A stretch of DNA of 64,000 nucleotides from an uncultured Prevotellaceae bacterium (GCA_902776545.1 CACYQO010000004.1:1-64000); one strand, 5' to 3'. Shown: positions 1 to 9,975, numbered from the stretch's first letter. Program-made: numbers and translations. Notes: generated by a model from the letters alone, not told the origin.

Positions 1-1
1 G

Positions 2-578
<577 letters not shown>

Positions 579-595
579 TCGTAAACAACATTAAG

Positions 596-628
596 AAAAG
601 GAGCATCCTGGCAGATGCTCCTTTTTTT
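596..628 (+). terminator. Rho-independent terminator after nifJ
   Basis: GGAGCATC (600-607) pairs with GATGCTCC (614-621) across a six-base loop and is followed by seven T. The A-rich 5' flank lets it also act for the converging minus-strand gene. Confidence 0.85.
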
Positions 629-636
629 GTGTGCCC

Positions 637-2778
637 TTATAGTTTCAGGTTCAGGCACATCATCGTGAGGTCGTCGTTTGGCTCGGCACCTGCCCGATGC
701 TGCTCTACATGATTATTCATGCTGTCGATGACCTGACGCGATGACTTGAATCGGGTGGCACGCAAGCACTTCAGCAAGTTATCGTCGCCAAACTGCTGCA
801 GCTCGGGGTTCTCTGCCTCATTCAGTCCGTCGGTATAGATAAACAGCGGCCTGTTGGCGATGCTGTCAATCTCCTCGCCTACGAAGACAGCTTCCGCCCA
901 CAAGCCAATAGATACGTTCGATGCCATCTCGAGGAAGTGCCCGCCATCGGCATCGCCACCAATCACAGGCGCGTTATGGCCACAGTTGCAGAAGTACAGA
1001 TGACCAGTCGTCAGGTTTACCAATCCGATAAACATCGTCACAAACATGTAGCTCTCATTGTTCTCCGACAAGTCGTAGTTCATGCGGGTGGCTATATCCA
1101 CGGGCATCATCTGCTGTTTGGCCAGAGCGCGGAACAGACGTATGGCCTGCGCCATCAGCAAGGAGGCGGGCACACCCTTGCCGCTCACATCGCCCACACA
1201 GAAGTAAAGGTTGTCACCCTGCAACAGATAGTCGTACAGGTCGCCACCCACCTCACGGGCAGGCGTCATCGAGGCATAAAGGTCCAGCCTCTCCATCTGC
1301 GGGAACTCATGTGGCACCATACTCATCTGTATATCGCGGGCAATACGCAGCTCGCTCTCAATACGCTCCTTGGCAGTAGTGGTCTCTTCCAGTTGGTTAT
1401 AGGCCGTTTGCAGTTCGGTATGGGTAGCCTCAAGTTGGGCATGCGCCTTAGCCAGGCGCTTCATGGTTATGCGGCGATAGATGATATAGGCCACGAAGAA
1501 TACCGACAGAAGAATAAGGGCTGCCAGCAGACTGATGTTGCGCTGATGCGACAGCTGATAGTCCTTATTCGCTATCTGCGTCTGCTGGCGGGCTATCTCC
1601 ATCTCCTTCTGTTGGGTATCGTAGATGGTGGCCAGCTCAGCGGCATCACTGCGTTTCTGAGCCACGATGGCCGTATCGAGCGCATCCAGAATCCGGTTGC
1701 CTATGGTAATAGCCGAATCCTTACGCCCGGCCTCGGCATTAGCGCGGAACTTGGGGAACATATACTGCCGGATATTATCGAGCGAGAGCACGATGCCCCA
1801 CTCTACCAGCATACTGTCGAGCAGCATAAGGTTATCGGCAGCCTCGTTGTAGCGGCGGGCTGGTATCAGGTAGTCGGTAGCATCGAAAAGCCCGTCAAGG
1901 CTCTTGCCGAACTTGGTGTCAAGGAATTTGCTGTACGATTGCGCAGCCTCTTCTTCCGACTTGCCGTGCTGCAGTACCACCGCCCGATACAGTAGCAGTC
2001 GGCCCCGCAGGTCGTCCACGTAGTCTGGATCGGCATCGGGTAGCTGGGCGTAGCGGTCTGTTAGCGCCTCCACTCGGTTAAGCCAGCGAGGCACCTCCTT
2101 GTAGCGGTGGGCGTTCAGGTAGTAGATGGCGATGTTACACACATCGTTGGCCACCGATTCCTGCATACCTCTGCTCGTATCGGCCGCAGCCTGACGCTGA
2201 CCGTAGTCGTAGGCGCGTTCGAAACTCTCATCAGCCTCGTCCTCGCGTCCCAAGCTTATCTGGGCACTGCCTATGCTATTATAGAGTTTGGCCATCACGT
2301 TGTCGCTGCCTTGGTGGGTCTGCTTCATCTCGTCGATAATGCTCAGCCCTAAGCGCAAAGCCGCCTCATAGTCGGACTTCATCATATACACGCTCGCGAG
2401 GGCTGCAGCAGCGGTAAACCTGAAGTAGAGATCATCGTCGCTGGTAACTTTGCGTTCCAGGGCGCGCTTGTAGTAATACTCCTCAAATCGCGGTTGATCC
2501 AGTTTATAATATACGTCGCCGCGCAGGTAGTCTGCCCGCAAGGAGGTAATAACGCCAGCCGTTTCCAGGCTGTCGATGCCTGCCAACCGCAATTCGGCCG
2601 TAGGCGAGTCCATGACTTGGTTTAACAGCTTGACACTGTGTGTTTCCACATGATTCCGGGTGGTGCCGACCGCAGCCTCACCCTGCCTGTCGTGCTTACA
2701 TGCAGTTGCCATCAGTATCGTAGCCAGTGCTAAACAGACTCCTATTCGTTTCATATTGCGTGCAAATTTCGACGCCAT
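637..2778 (-). CDS. Membrane-anchored TPR protein with C-terminal SpoIIE/RsbU-type PP2C phosphatase
   Basis: Probable signalling phosphatase. Residues 9-27 form a signal sequence ending in the lipobox-like LMATAC. Residues about 55-380 are helical TPR-like repeats, a transmembrane helix follows at about 414-436, then a coiled coil (440-480) with the RsbU-type linker ELRIARDIQMSMVPHEFP. The PP2C catalytic domain fills about 500-713, with metal-binding blocks EVGGDLYD and GDVSGKG. The topology implied is periplasmic TPR sensing and cytoplasmic dephosphorylation of an anti-sigma-factor-antagonist-like partner; no such partner is visible nearby. The ATG at 2778 immediately follows the stop of a 37-codon ORF, and a promoter box lies at 2795-2802. 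The ATG 24 bases further in (MKRIGVC) is an alternative start and gives a more typical signal peptide. Confidence 0.8.
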   Translation of the reverse strand: MASKFARNMKRIGVCLALATILMATACKHDRQGEAAVGTTRNHVETHSVKLLNQVMDSPTAELRLAGIDSLETAGVITSLRADYLRGDVYYKLDQPRFEEYYYKRALERKVTSDDDLYFRFTAAAALASVYMMKSDYEAALRLGLSIIDEMKQTHQGSDNVMAKLYNSIGSAQISLGREDEADESFERAYDYGQRQAAADTSRGMQESVANDVCNIAIYYLNAHRYKEVPRWLNRVEALTDRYAQLPDADPDYVDDLRGRLLLYRAVVLQHGKSEEEAAQSYSKFLDTKFGKSLDGLFDATDYLIPARRYNEAADNLMLLDSMLVEWGIVLSLDNIRQYMFPKFRANAEAGRKDSAITIGNRILDALDTAIVAQKRSDAAELATIYDTQQKEMEIARQQTQIANKDYQLSHQRNISLLAALILLSVFFVAYIIYRRITMKRLAKAHAQLEATHTELQTAYNQLEETTTAKERIESELRIARDIQMSMVPHEFPQMERLDLYASMTPAREVGGDLYDYLLQGDNLYFCVGDVSGKGVPASLLMAQAIRLFRALAKQQMMPVDIATRMNYDLSENNESYMFVTMFIGLVNLTTGHLYFCNCGHNAPVIGGDADGGHFLEMASNVSIGLWAEAVFVGEEIDSIANRPLFIYTDGLNEAENPELQQFGDDNLLKCLRATRFKSSRQVIDSMNNHVEQHRAGAEPNDDLTMMCLNLKL

Positions 2779-2892
2779 TCAATCAGGAAGGGCGCAAAGG
2801 TACCTGATCCCTTTACGCCCATCACAACTCGTGATGCCCGTGCCGACTGCCAGCACCAGCATCATCATCAGTATTCGCGTTAGTTTCTTCAT
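2779..2892 (-). CDS. Short lipoprotein-leader ORF (37 aa), probably a remnant
   Basis: This ORF starts MKKLTRILMMMLVLAVGTG and continues to a lipobox-like TSC, then only 15 more residues before TGA. The stop is directly followed by the ATG of the phosphatase gene. It has its own promoter box (2921-2928). The last third of the ORF overlaps the promoter of the downstream gene. It looks like the leader of a lost lipoprotein gene, or a translated leader for the phosphatase. No function can be assigned. Confidence 0.45.
   Translation of the reverse strand: MKKLTRILMMMLVLAVGTGITSCDGRKGIRYLCALPD
2795..2802 (-). promoter_or_regulatory. Promoter -7 box for the SpoIIE phosphatase gene
   Basis: TACCTTTG on the minus strand fits TAnnTTTG. 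It places the transcript start about 10 bases before the ATG at 2778. Confidence 0.55.
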
Positions 2893-2920
2893 ATGATTAT
2901 GGTTTATAATTATTCTGCTG

Positions 2921-2928
2921 CAAAGTTA
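2921..2928 (-). promoter_or_regulatory. Promoter -7 box upstream of the 37-codon leader ORF
   Basis: TAACTTTG on the minus strand lies 29 bases before the ATG at 2892. Confidence 0.55.
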
Positions 2929-3091
2929 ATGATTTTCCTACAAACGGCAAAATAAATCAGATTTATTTTTGTGGCATCGGCGATGATTTAAGCATGAGCA
3001 TAGTAACTTTTGTTACATACCCAAGTGCGGATGACGATCGGATGTCCGCACTTTTTTCCTGAAAAAGCTTGGAAGATTGGAAAACTTATCG

Positions 3092-3099
3092 TATCTTTG
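3092..3099 (+). promoter_or_regulatory. Promoter -7 box for the GLUG-repeat protein
   Basis: TATCTTTG lies 22 bases before the ATG at 3121. It rules out the in-frame upstream codon at 3010 as the start. Confidence 0.6.
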
Positions 3100-3120
3100 C
3101 CCAAGAATAATAAAACGACA

Positions 3121-6100
3121 ATGATGAGTACAACAAAACCTGCTCTAACAAGACACCTGGGACTACAAACACTTAGGGGCGCATGGCAGCGCCTGAACAT
3201 GATGCTGCTTCTTGCCACGTTCACCTTCGCATCGTCGTTGGCACAGAGTACCTTCGGAGGCGGCTCCGGAACGCAAAATAACCCATATCTCATCTACAAC
3301 ACGGACCAGTTAGACCAGTTAGCCGCCAACGTGAAAAGCGGAAGCACTTACGAGAACGTGTATTTCAAACTCATGGCCGACCTCGACTATGCGAACAAGA
3401 CCTACACGCCCATCGGCGGTGCCTTATATGATGATGGTAAAGGTGGAATCGGAGAGCGTCAGTTCTGTGGCAAATTTTTTGGTAACAACCATTCCATCAA
3501 CAACGTGACCATCAACAGCGAAAGTGACGACTACTGTGGGCTGTTCGGATTCTTGGGCTACGAAGGAATTGTCCGTGACCTTACGTTAGGCGGCAATTCA
3601 TCCATCGTCTCAACGGGGGTCGTAGGCGGTATCGCAGGAGAAGTCTATAGAAACGCTGAGATAGAGAACTGCCAAGTGGGCGAAAACGTGGTCATCTCAG
3701 TCCATTCCGTGGCGTCGGGCAGCAGTTATGATCCTATATACTTTGGTGGAATTGCAGGCATCTCATCTGGGACTATAGAGAACTGTGTCAGCAAGGCTAC
3801 GGTGAACAACGGGGACATAGCTAAAGCCAAGAACCTCGGCGGTATAGTCGGTTATTTGGGCAGTTCGGGATGGATTGGTGGAAACCGTTTCTTGGGTGTA
3901 GTTGAGGGTTCCCAACACGTTGGCGACATCGTGGGCCAGAACAATGGCGGCACTATCAGCGACTTAGAGGGTTATGTCCCTCCTTATGGAGATTTTAATT
4001 ATATCAATTACTATCACACCTCAGTACGTCATGGCGGTGTGAACGGCAGCGACGTCAGCGGCACAAAATGGATGGGCACCGTCACCTTCGGAGAACATGT
4101 TTCAGGCTCGCTCACTTCAGATGCCACTTTTGAGGACGGCAGCACGCCCTATTACAGCGTTGGCAAGGCTATGGTGATGTCGAATATGAAGTATGAGCAG
4201 GCGGGCTATATCGTTGAGGATGTGACCTATTCGGCCAATGGCGTGGCACTTGTCGAAGACGGCACGGACTACACCTTCACCATGCCCGATGACGACGTGA
4301 TCATCACTGGCAGCGCGACCGTCAAGCGCGACATCGCCTACAGCAATTGGGTGACAATTACCATCCCCAACCAATTATATAGCGGCCACGCACTCACCCC
4401 CGTTGTCACCGTCACCGACAACAAGACCGGCACGCCCGTCACCCTTGAGGAAGGCACTGACTACACCGTTACCCTGCCCGACGGCGGCTGCACAGACTGG
4501 GGAAACTACAAAATCACCATCACGGGCATCGGCACCTTCGGCGGACAAGCCACCGCCATGTTCTCTATCGTATATCCAGGCAGCGGCACGGAAACCGATC
4601 CCTACATCATCCTCTCCACCGACGAACTGGACGCATTGGCGGCCAGCGTCAATGGCGGCGACTGGAAGACCGGCCAGCACTTCCGTCTGATGGCCAACCT
4701 CGACTATTCGGGCAAGACCTACACGCCCATCGGCAGGACCGCTCAGTTCCAAGGCACCTTCGACGGCTACGGCCACAGCATCAGCAACGTGGTCATCAAC
4801 CAGCCGAACCAAGAAGGTCAGGCTCTGTTCGCTATTATAGGCGACAACGGCACGGTCAAGAATCTCGTCTTGGGAACGGGAAGTTCTATCACGGGTAAGA
4901 AATTTGTGGGCGGCATCGCTGGCTTATGCAAGGGCACGGTTATGGGATGCACCGTCAGCGAGGGCGTAACCATTAAGGGCTATCAAGAAGTGGGAGGCAT
5001 CACAGGGCGCATAAACGGCACATTGAGCTGGTGCGTGAATAAGTCTTCGGTTTCTGGCACACTTCAATATGTCGGCGGAATTGCAGGATACAGTATCGAA
5101 AGCACCATCAATGACAACCTTAACCTCGGGATAGTGGGGAGTAGGCTTGAATATGCTTTATACGAAGGAGGTATCGTTGGATCTAATTCCAATACCTTAT
5201 TGAGCAACAACTACTATGCCGGTAGATGTACCAAGGGCGGCATCAACGGCAGCGATGTGGCAGGAGCCATGCGGGGCTGGACTGTCACTGCCGACAATGG
5301 CATTGTCTTTCAGCGCTTCCCCGACAACAATGGCAAGATGACAGGCTATACCGACGACGGCATCACCTACCTCGGAGCAGGCGAGACATCGAAGATGAAC
5401 ATCAGCCGCGGCTATGAGTTCAGCGGCTACACGCTGACCGTCAGCGCAGGCACGCTCACAGCAGTTGAGGGCGAGGACGACATGTACACGCTGGCCATGC
5501 CCTCGCCTGGTCAGAACGTGAACATCAGCCTAACGGGCACCCTCACGCTCGACCTCTTGGACAACGACAACAACGCCAGCCGCATCAGCGACAACGTCGG
5601 CTTCACTGGCAGCGTGCGCCTCAACGGAAGGACGCTCTACAAGGACGGAAAGTGGAATACGCTCTGTCTGCCCTTCGACGTAACGATTGCCGACAGCCCG
5701 CTCAACGGCACGGGCGTAGTGGCACGGACGTTGACCGAGGCCAGCATCACGGGCACGACGCTGAATCTGACGTTCGGCAACCCAGTGACGACACTGACGG
5801 CGGGCGTGCCGTACATCATCAAGTGGACGAAGGCCGATGGCTACGACTCGGCCAGCGAGGAAACACGCGACATCAAGAATCCCGTGTTCAGCAACGTGAC
5901 CGTCGTGAGCACGCTACACCCCGTCGAGAACACCGACATCGACTTTGAGGGCAGCTACACCCCCGTCAGTATTACCGACATTGAGGGCGACAACACGTTG
6001 CTCTACCTCGGCGCGAACAACACGCTCTACTGGCCCAACGCTCCGATGACGATAGGTGCCCAGCGAGCTGTCTTCCGGCTGAAGGGCGGCATCACGGCGG

Positions 6101-6309
6101 GCAGTCCCTCAGATCCAAACGCCACAGTCCGCGCGTTCAACTTGAAGTTTGGCGAAGACGATGCCACGGGGATTATCTCGACCACGAATTGCACTAATTA
6201 CACGAATTCGGCTGACGCGTGGTATAGCCTCGACGGTCGCAAGCTCTCGGGCAAGCCGACAAAGAAGGGACTGTACATCAACAACGGCCGCAAGGTAGTG
6301 GTGAAGTGA
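3121..6309 (+). CDS. Secreted GLUG-motif repeat protein
   Basis: A large extracellular or cell-surface protein of 1062 residues. The start at 3121 is chosen because the promoter box sits at 3092-3099. An unusually long N-terminal signal region ends near residue 41 (ASSLAQ). Two related halves follow, each opening with a block of the type GSGT(Q/E)(N/T)(N/D)PY and the phrase LMA(D/N)LDY..KTYTPIG. Each half then has a series of short Gly-rich repeats (GGI(A/V)G, NGT..) typical of GLUG-type right-handed beta structures. MBG/Ig-like segments separate the halves. The last about 30 residues (WYSLDGRKLSGKPTKKGLYI) match the C-terminal tail that ends many secreted Prevotella proteins and may be an export or sorting signal. 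Ligand and role are unknown; adhesion is a guess. Confidence 0.7.
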   Translation: MMSTTKPALTRHLGLQTLRGAWQRLNMMLLLATFTFASSLAQSTFGGGSGTQNNPYLIYNTDQLDQLAANVKSGSTYENVYFKLMADLDYANKTYTPIGGALYDDGKGGIGERQFCGKFFGNNHSINNVTINSESDDYCGLFGFLGYEGIVRDLTLGGNSSIVSTGVVGGIAGEVYRNAEIENCQVGENVVISVHSVASGSSYDPIYFGGIAGISSGTIENCVSKATVNNGDIAKAKNLGGIVGYLGSSGWIGGNRFLGVVEGSQHVGDIVGQNNGGTISDLEGYVPPYGDFNYINYYHTSVRHGGVNGSDVSGTKWMGTVTFGEHVSGSLTSDATFEDGSTPYYSVGKAMVMSNMKYEQAGYIVEDVTYSANGVALVEDGTDYTFTMPDDDVIITGSATVKRDIAYSNWVTITIPNQLYSGHALTPVVTVTDNKTGTPVTLEEGTDYTVTLPDGGCTDWGNYKITITGIGTFGGQATAMFSIVYPGSGTETDPYIILSTDELDALAASVNGGDWKTGQHFRLMANLDYSGKTYTPIGRTAQFQGTFDGYGHSISNVVINQPNQEGQALFAIIGDNGTVKNLVLGTGSSITGKKFVGGIAGLCKGTVMGCTVSEGVTIKGYQEVGGITGRINGTLSWCVNKSSVSGTLQYVGGIAGYSIESTINDNLNLGIVGSRLEYALYEGGIVGSNSNTLLSNNYYAGRCTKGGINGSDVAGAMRGWTVTADNGIVFQRFPDNNGKMTGYTDDGITYLGAGETSKMNISRGYEFSGYTLTVSAGTLTAVEGEDDMYTLAMPSPGQNVNISLTGTLTLDLLDNDNNASRISDNVGFTGSVRLNGRTLYKDGKWNTLCLPFDVTIADSPLNGTGVVARTLTEASITGTTLNLTFGNPVTTLTAGVPYIIKWTKADGYDSASEETRDIKNPVFSNVTVVSTLHPVENTDIDFEGSYTPVSITDIEGDNTLLYLGANNTLYWPNAPMTIGAQRAVFRLKGGITAGSPSDPNATVRAFNLKFGEDDATGIISTTNCTNYTNSADAWYSLDGRKLSGKPTKKGLYINNGRKVVVK

Positions 6310-6341
6310 GCACGATTTGTTGATCACATCTTCAGACAGCA

Positions 6342-6376
6342 AAGCACCCTCATGTTGTTTAGGCATGAGAGTGCTT
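6342..6376 (+). terminator. Imperfect hairpin after the GLUG-repeat gene
   Basis: The 13-base arms 6342-6354 and 6364-6376 pair with one mismatch around a nine-base loop. No T-run follows, so termination efficiency is uncertain. Confidence 0.45.
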
Positions 6377-6378
6377 CT

Positions 6379-6411
6379 TGTCCACTTTCCTACTTTCCTA
6401 CTTTCCGCATT
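6379..6411. repeat. Octamer array (TACTTTCC units) at the left edge of the accessory island
   Basis: GTCCACTTTCC is followed by two TACTTTCC units and GCATTT. The same sequence blocks recur at 15477-15509 and 15661-15693. The array abuts the stop codon of the primase-like gene (6411-6413). Confidence 0.7.
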
Positions 6412-9008
6412 TATATGGTCGGAAGTTCGGAAACGAGTTTCTTGTAGTGCCCGCGCATGGTACGCTCGATGGCCTTGTCTGCCTCCAGACGCTGCAACGT
6501 CTTCTGCCCTGCCCGATTGTTAGCATAGCCGAAGGTCTGTGCAAACTGTTCGGTGCTGAACTCTTCGCTCAACATACGGAAACACTCTTGGAACTTCGTT
6601 GTGCGGCGACGCTGCTTGGCGGCATCCCGCAGCTGATTCTCGTAATACTGACGGTGCAATTCGTAGTACCAATAGTGTTGTGTGCGATATTGGATGTCAA
6701 GCACCAAATCACAAAACGCAAGGTCTTGAGCGTCAATGGTGTAAGTTCCGGTCTGCTCGCGCTCAACAGCGTGTTTCATGTCTATGTATGGGGCGCTGAT
6801 GGATATCCCGTAGTATGGGCATCTTTTTACGAGTAACCAGTCCGCTTTGTCTCTGTCGTTAAACTCGGCAATGGCACGGCGGTCATCACACCATTTGTGA
6901 ACGTGCTCCACAAGAGGCCAGATAGGCAACTCTCCACGACGCTGATCCAGACGGTACGCCCACTGTTTGAGCGTCTCATTATACTCAGCGGTCTTCGAGT
7001 CTTCCTTGCGGCGCAACGGCATCATCTTGAAGTCGTCCTCACCCATTGGGATGGTTGCGGTACGCGTGTCAAGACCTGAATTTACCGATCGCTCGTTCAC
7101 GAGCTTGGCCAAAGTTGGTGGGGTAAACGTCTCACACATGTTCCAAAATACGCGATAACGTCCGCTGACCGACTGCTTGTTAGCATAGTGCTGATCGTCG
7201 TATTCCCCATGGAAGCTGAGCAAGATCATGTTAGACTTCGAAATCCAACTGCCTGACTTACCTATCTCGAGGTCTTTCTCTGACGAAACTGTTACCATGT
7301 GGCGTCCCATCAGTTCACCATCCACTTCCTCCTTGCAGTTTATCATGCTGCGTATAAATTCAGAGTTTGATGAGCGGTAGCCAAACATGCGGTTATAAAT
7401 CGCTGGTCTGAGGTCTTTCTCTTTGTTGGCACCCTTAGCGTCAGTCTCACTCTTCCAGGTGTTGGTACTATCGTCTGCAATCTCGCCCTCCGCAATGATG
7501 GGAGCCAGCAGATTATCCATCAGTCGCTCCAACGAATGTTTGCCTGACGTGGGGTCACCCACGCCCCAAATGATGTAATTCAAGCGTGTGCGCTCGCTTT
7601 CAGAGGCATAGAAATAGTAGTAGGTCAAATCCATGCACGTGCCCATCATGGCAGCCGAGGCAAAGAACAGGAACGGCCACAGACGGCGAGGATGGGGTTC
7701 GCAGACTTCGCGCAGACAGGGATATACGTCGAAGAAACTCTCAATCTTGTCGCACCATTGGTCGAAAGGCAGAACGGCCAGCGGATTGACATTCTTCGAG
7801 CCAGTCACAGTCAGCTCCAAGTTGATGTTAGCCTTATCCATTAGCTCTTTCAGAGCCTTTGGATAGCGTGTCAGCAGTTTCTTCTTGGCAGCCGACAGAC
7901 ACAGATCTTCCACTTCACCCGGGTTCGGATTCCACTCTTTCACCCAGTCAAGGCGTTTGGCCATAGCGATGGCTTTCTGCGGGTCGTTGTCGTTGTAGTA
8001 GCACAGCCAGTGAGAGGTCTCTGTCTGCATACGGTCGTGCTTCGTGTGAGGGGGCAGGCTTGGGCCGTAGTACTCGTTGAGCACCTTGATAAAGGCCTCG
8101 TCTTCTTCCGAGAACTCTACGAGTGTTTCTACCTGAGGTTGGACTGCATCAGCGGGTTGCGTTGGCACAGTACTTGCCGTTTGCTTGCGTCCATCCTTGC
8201 GCTGACGTTCCAGCTCCTGCCAACGGGGCTGGGTAGGATCTGACTCACCACGACGGTATGCCTCGCCGAAGCGAGCCTCATAGGCGTGATTCTCGTAAGT
8301 GAACAACTCCTTCCAGTCGATGAACTTCACGTCGCTTGCCTTAGGGATAAAGTGGGCATGATCACTGTTCTTCGTCTGAGAGTCACAGTAGTCCAACACT
8401 CCAAGGATTTCTGCCATGCTGTAGGCATTGTCCTGAAGGTTGCCCCAGTCCTCACGGGCTTTGAACACCACTTTGACACCCTCACCGCTCGGAGTGATGA
8501 ATATCCATAGGATGCCCAGATCATTGAAGTCTTCACGTTTGAGCCATTCGTCTATGACGGACTCTACGTTTGGCACATGATCACCATCCACCACTGCCAG
8601 ACCCGACAAGTAGCCGTAGGCCTGCAATCGCCACAGACCAGTGCGTCCCCAGCGGTCGACACTCTCGATAAAATGAGCGATAGTGGGGATGACAGCAGGC
8701 AGCGAAGTCTTAAACTGACTAATGTAAAGCTTCACTCGCTCTACGTCAGAAGTGGGTATCTGCTTCTTCCTACGACGCTCATCCTTCTTCAGTTCTTTTG
8801 CCAACCACGATTTGTAGTCGTCGAGGGCCAGAACATCGTTTACAAAATCCGCTACAGCCTGACGAGCCTCGGCTTCGGCCATCTGACGTTTCATCTTACG
8901 GTAATTGTCCACGAGTTCGATGTTTTCAGGTTGCTCAGTCATGCCCTTCAGAGCCTGTTCGCAGAGTTCCTGAGTCGGCTTGTTAATGTTTGGTTGGAAT
9001 ACAATCAT
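6411..9008 (-). CDS. Primase-helicase-like replication protein (BT4734/VirE-N type with DUF3987-like ATPase)
   Basis: Probable replication initiator or primase-helicase of an integrated element. The N-terminal third resembles the BT4734-like (VirE_N) primase family: GLAVVDGDHV at about 136-145 and SGEGVKVVFK at about 174-183 correspond to the acidic and basic motifs of that fold. Residues about 260-400 are a linker. The C-terminal half contains a P-loop variant GVGDPTSGKHS at about 482-492 and resembles DUF3987-type helicases. The ATG overlaps the stop of the upstream gene by four bases (ATGA), and that gene overlaps its own upstream neighbour the same way, so the three are translationally coupled. 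In other Bacteroidales such genes travel with HU-like, smalltalk and amidase genes; a smalltalk peptide and a broken HU-like gene occur nearby here. Family assignment is by recall, without a search. Confidence 0.65.
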   Translation of the reverse strand: MIVFQPNINKPTQELCEQALKGMTEQPENIELVDNYRKMKRQMAEAEARQAVADFVNDVLALDDYKSWLAKELKKDERRRKKQIPTSDVERVKLYISQFKTSLPAVIPTIAHFIESVDRWGRTGLWRLQAYGYLSGLAVVDGDHVPNVESVIDEWLKREDFNDLGILWIFITPSGEGVKVVFKAREDWGNLQDNAYSMAEILGVLDYCDSQTKNSDHAHFIPKASDVKFIDWKELFTYENHAYEARFGEAYRRGESDPTQPRWQELERQRKDGRKQTASTVPTQPADAVQPQVETLVEFSEEDEAFIKVLNEYYGPSLPPHTKHDRMQTETSHWLCYYNDNDPQKAIAMAKRLDWVKEWNPNPGEVEDLCLSAAKKKLLTRYPKALKELMDKANINLELTVTGSKNVNPLAVLPFDQWCDKIESFFDVYPCLREVCEPHPRRLWPFLFFASAAMMGTCMDLTYYYFYASESERTRLNYIIWGVGDPTSGKHSLERLMDNLLAPIIAEGEIADDSTNTWKSETDAKGANKEKDLRPAIYNRMFGYRSSNSEFIRSMINCKEEVDGELMGRHMVTVSSEKDLEIGKSGSWISKSNMILLSFHGEYDDQHYANKQSVSGRYRVFWNMCETFTPPTLAKLVNERSVNSGLDTRTATIPMGEDDFKMMPLRRKEDSKTAEYNETLKQWAYRLDQRRGELPIWPLVEHVHKWCDDRRAIAEFNDRDKADWLLVKRCPYYGISISAPYIDMKHAVEREQTGTYTIDAQDLAFCDLVLDIQYRTQHYWYYELHRQYYENQLRDAAKQRRRTTKFQECFRMLSEEFSTEQFAQTFGYANNRAGQKTLQRLEADKAIERTMRGHYKKLVSELPTI

Positions 9009-9511
9009 TTCTTGGTTCCTCCATTTTTAATGTTATTGATTACTTTGTTGAATCTCTCTGAGGCGGGCAGTCGGCGAACTACCAGCTGTACCTGACGCAG
9101 CACCTCAGCTTGCCAGTCTCGGCTGTGGCGTGAGAGGTCGATGGTGCCCGTGAAGGTCATCTCGCTCTTCTCTTCGTCAAGCCAACACTCCAACCCCTGC
9201 TCCTTCACCACACGCAGGCTGTCGGGCAGCACCACGGGCTTCTTGGGTTTCAGGTCGCGGGTCAAGGCGTCAAACTGTCTTACGAAGTCGGCATACTGGT
9301 CGGCAGAGCTCTCCTTGCTTTTCAGACTTATCATCTTCGACGGGTCAGCACCAATTGTCGTCCAGCGTTTGCCACCGCCTGCACAGGTCTTAACGTTGGT
9401 TTGTGACGATGGGCCTTCTTCCGATGGCTTGAAGGTAAAACCGTCACCCAAGTAGATGCCCGTACCCCGCACTTTGCGGGGCTTGGGCTGAGGATTAGAT
9501 GTCTGCGTCAT
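9005..9511 (-). CDS. Unknown 168-aa protein of the primase operon
   Basis: I do not recognise this family. The protein is soluble and basic at the N terminus (PKPRKVRGTG), with a Gly-rich stretch near residue 45 (CAGGGKRW) and a C-terminal half with alternating beta and helix pattern. It lacks a signal peptide and membrane segments. It sits between the SSB-like gene and the primase-helicase gene with four-base overlaps at both ends, which suggests a fixed stoichiometry or a complex in the same replication process. Confidence 0.6.
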   Translation of the reverse strand: MTQTSNPQPKPRKVRGTGIYLGDGFTFKPSEEGPSSQTNVKTCAGGGKRWTTIGADPSKMISLKSKESSADQYADFVRQFDALTRDLKPKKPVVLPDSLRVVKEQGLECWLDEEKSEMTFTGTIDLSRHSRDWQAEVLRQVQLVVRRLPASERFNKVINNIKNGGTKK

Positions 9512-9795
9512 ACCTTATTAATTTTTATGACGTCGTTAGCAACAACCTCCTGATACAGGCTTGAGTTCACCTCGTGTACCTGGAATCGCAGCGATGCCAC
9601 TACCAGGTCATCCTCGTAGAACTTACACAGAGCTAAATTGCCGAACATGGTACATACGTACTCATTTCCGAACTTACCACCACCAAACTCCTTGAGCCTG
9701 ATGATACACTTTGCTAATTGACCGCCCTCCTGTTTGCTGGAGGGAATGTAGGTCACATCTCCCTGCGACACTACGTGACTGATGATTGTCTTCAT
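9508..9795 (-). CDS. Small OB-fold-like protein, possibly SSB-like
   Basis: The protein has 95 residues from the chosen ATG at 9795. An upstream in-frame ATG at 9813 is less likely, because the purine-rich GGAAAGGAAAAGAAAG lies just before 9795. The pattern resembles a shortened single-stranded-DNA-binding protein: a first strand with a polar turn, then CTMFGNLALCKFYEDD..VVASLRF, then YQEVVANDVIKI. These parallel the FGKLAE.., V.G.L and ..ADRV elements of SSB. The identification rests on this pattern only. It is the first gene of the coupled three-gene operon that ends with the primase-helicase. Confidence 0.45.
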   Translation of the reverse strand: MKTIISHVVSQGDVTYIPSSKQEGGQLAKCIIRLKEFGGGKFGNEYVCTMFGNLALCKFYEDDLVVASLRFQVHEVNSSLYQEVVANDVIKINKV

Positions 9796-9835
9796 CTTTC
9801 TTTTCCTTTCCAATTTTATTAGTTAATAAAAAGAT

Positions 9836-9848
9836 GAGACCTGGTCTC
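9836..9848. promoter_or_regulatory. Palindrome in the 5' leader of the primase operon, possible operator
   Basis: GAGACC-T-GGTCTC is a perfect palindrome with six-base arms lying between the promoter-like box at 9916-9923 and the first gene. No regulator is visible that clearly belongs to it. Confidence 0.3.
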
Positions 9849-9915
9849 CATGCTCGCTCTCAATTTGGTGCACCAGAAAGTTTGCATGGCAATCTCGATT
9901 TTCTCGACTGCGGTG

Positions 9916-9923
9916 CAAAGTTC
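9916..9923 (-). promoter_or_regulatory. Weak promoter -7 box of the primase operon
   Basis: GAACTTTG on the minus strand differs from TAnnTTTG only in its first base. The implied leader is about 110 bases and contains the palindrome at 9836-9848. Confidence 0.4.
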
Positions 9924-9975
9924 GGAATATTTTTTTGATATATTGTGACCAATAATTGACCAACAATTAATAGTC

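Noticed and set aside
937..1995. Plus-strand frame of about 350 codons opposite the SpoIIE phosphatase
   Set aside because: The minus strand encodes clear TPR, membrane and PP2C segments; the plus frame is His/Gln-rich noise.
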